Of a stretch of 64,000 nt of DNA, positions 63,809 to 64,000 are shown piece after piece (the first letter of the stretch is position 1; each line of letters starts with the position of its first letter). The notes beneath the pieces are model-generated. The model saw nothing but the letters and a program-made list of their open reading frames with translations, did no database searches and was not told the origin of the DNA. The position numbers and the translations under genes were made by a program. The stretch covers positions 1-64,000 of the forward strand of contig CANGYH010000001.1 in assembly GCA_947458545.1 (NCBI GenBank), read 5' to 3'. Source of the stretch: Cytophagaceae bacterium (lineage in GTDB: Bacteria; Bacteroidota; Bacteroidia; Cytophagales; Flexibacteraceae).

Positions 63809-64000
63809 TTAAAGTGTGGTATAAGCAGGTTGCAGCACGGCAGGCCATACGGCCCGGGCAACTACCCGCCCCGGCCCCGCCTGGAATATATCGAACTGCG
63901 CCTGCTGGCCGAACATCCACTGCAGGCGCAGGCGCGTATTGGCAAGACCAAAGCCACCGTCGGGCCTGAAGGGCGTGCCAACAAGCTCACCGCTGTTTTC
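63809..64000 (-). CDS. LytS-type sensor histidine kinase, C-terminal end (partial)
   Basis: Open to the right edge. The 63 visible residues contain PDGGFGLANTRLRLQWMFG, the G2-box region of LytS/YehU-type kinases (GxGLxNxxxRL), followed by a short divergent tail and the stop. It is too short for a frame search by length, but it fits the LytTR regulator 39 nt downstream. The sensor part lies outside the window. Confidence 0.82.
   Translation of the reverse strand, partial: ENSGELVGTPFRPDGGFGLANTRLRLQWMFGQQAQFDIFQAGPGRVVARAVWPAVLQPAYTTL

Overview
The window is about 64 kb of GC-rich DNA from the chromosome of a member of the Bacteroidota, most likely a Cytophagia-like lineage. The evidence is direct. 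It has two secreted proteins with type IX secretion (T9SS) C-terminal sorting domains, one of type A and one of gliding-associated type B. It has a PorE-like lipoprotein (TPR, PD40, CarboxypepD_reg, OmpA), DUF4292 and DUF4249 lipoproteins, a BatA protein and HWE/LytTR signalling proteins. Several genes and RNAs are preceded by the Bacteroidota -7 promoter element TAnnTTTG, and Shine-Dalgarno sites are scarce. The species cannot be named from the sequence alone.

Layout. 1-394: the 3' end of a tRNA gene, a terminator and empty DNA. 395-9818: a two-component system, a small His-rich membrane ORF, an RND tripartite efflux pump (adaptor, pump, outer-membrane channel) and a CDF cation exporter. 9832-14660: a small exported protein, a type II NADH dehydrogenase, an M48 lipoprotein protease and a stand-alone NuoL-like proton-channel subunit. 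14657-17160: a cell-wall operon (triple-LysM/RlpA-like protein and a degenerate LytM activator) on the minus strand. 17435-22704: manC, a hairpin-repeat region, pcrA and a second sugar nucleotidyltransferase. 22721-25235: TPR and DUF4292 pair. 25525-27523: soluble HWE-type kinase and CheY-like receiver. 27595-36275: an exported CarboxypepD_reg protein, rbfA, membrane proteins, an MsbA-like ABC exporter and three glycan-related genes. 36371-45281: a large T9SS type-B protein, dnaK, an STAS protein, the RNase P RNA and the PorE-like lipoprotein. 45343-49062: division and acetyltransferase genes, repeat islands and a T9SS type-A protein. 49063-55510: a cNMP-domain sensor kinase, Nfu, an acidic protein, RidA, murI, small genes and ahcY. 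55563-56352: a PIN-toxin module in more AT-rich DNA. 56389-64000: a penicillin-acylase family enzyme, tRNA-Cys, a short Bat operon, a glycosyltransferase and a LytTR/LytS two-component system cut by the right edge.

The most unusual content is not protein coding. Three intergenic islands (18.5-19.1, 46.7-47.2 and 48.7-49.06 kb) are built from near-identical, shuffled perfect hairpins. In two of them the hairpins lead into heptanucleotide arrays (AACTCTC/AACTTTC) that stop 5-7 nt before the ATG of an acetyltransferase gene and a sensor-kinase gene, in the same orientation relative to the gene. A third heptanucleotide array (GATAAAA) runs through the stop codon of the T9SS type-A gene. Other points of interest are a palindromic -7 element between divergent genes, an ftsB-like gene whose predicted transcript starts at its ATG, a NuoL-like subunit with no complex I around it, and a PIN toxin whose putative antitoxin carries a transmembrane helix.
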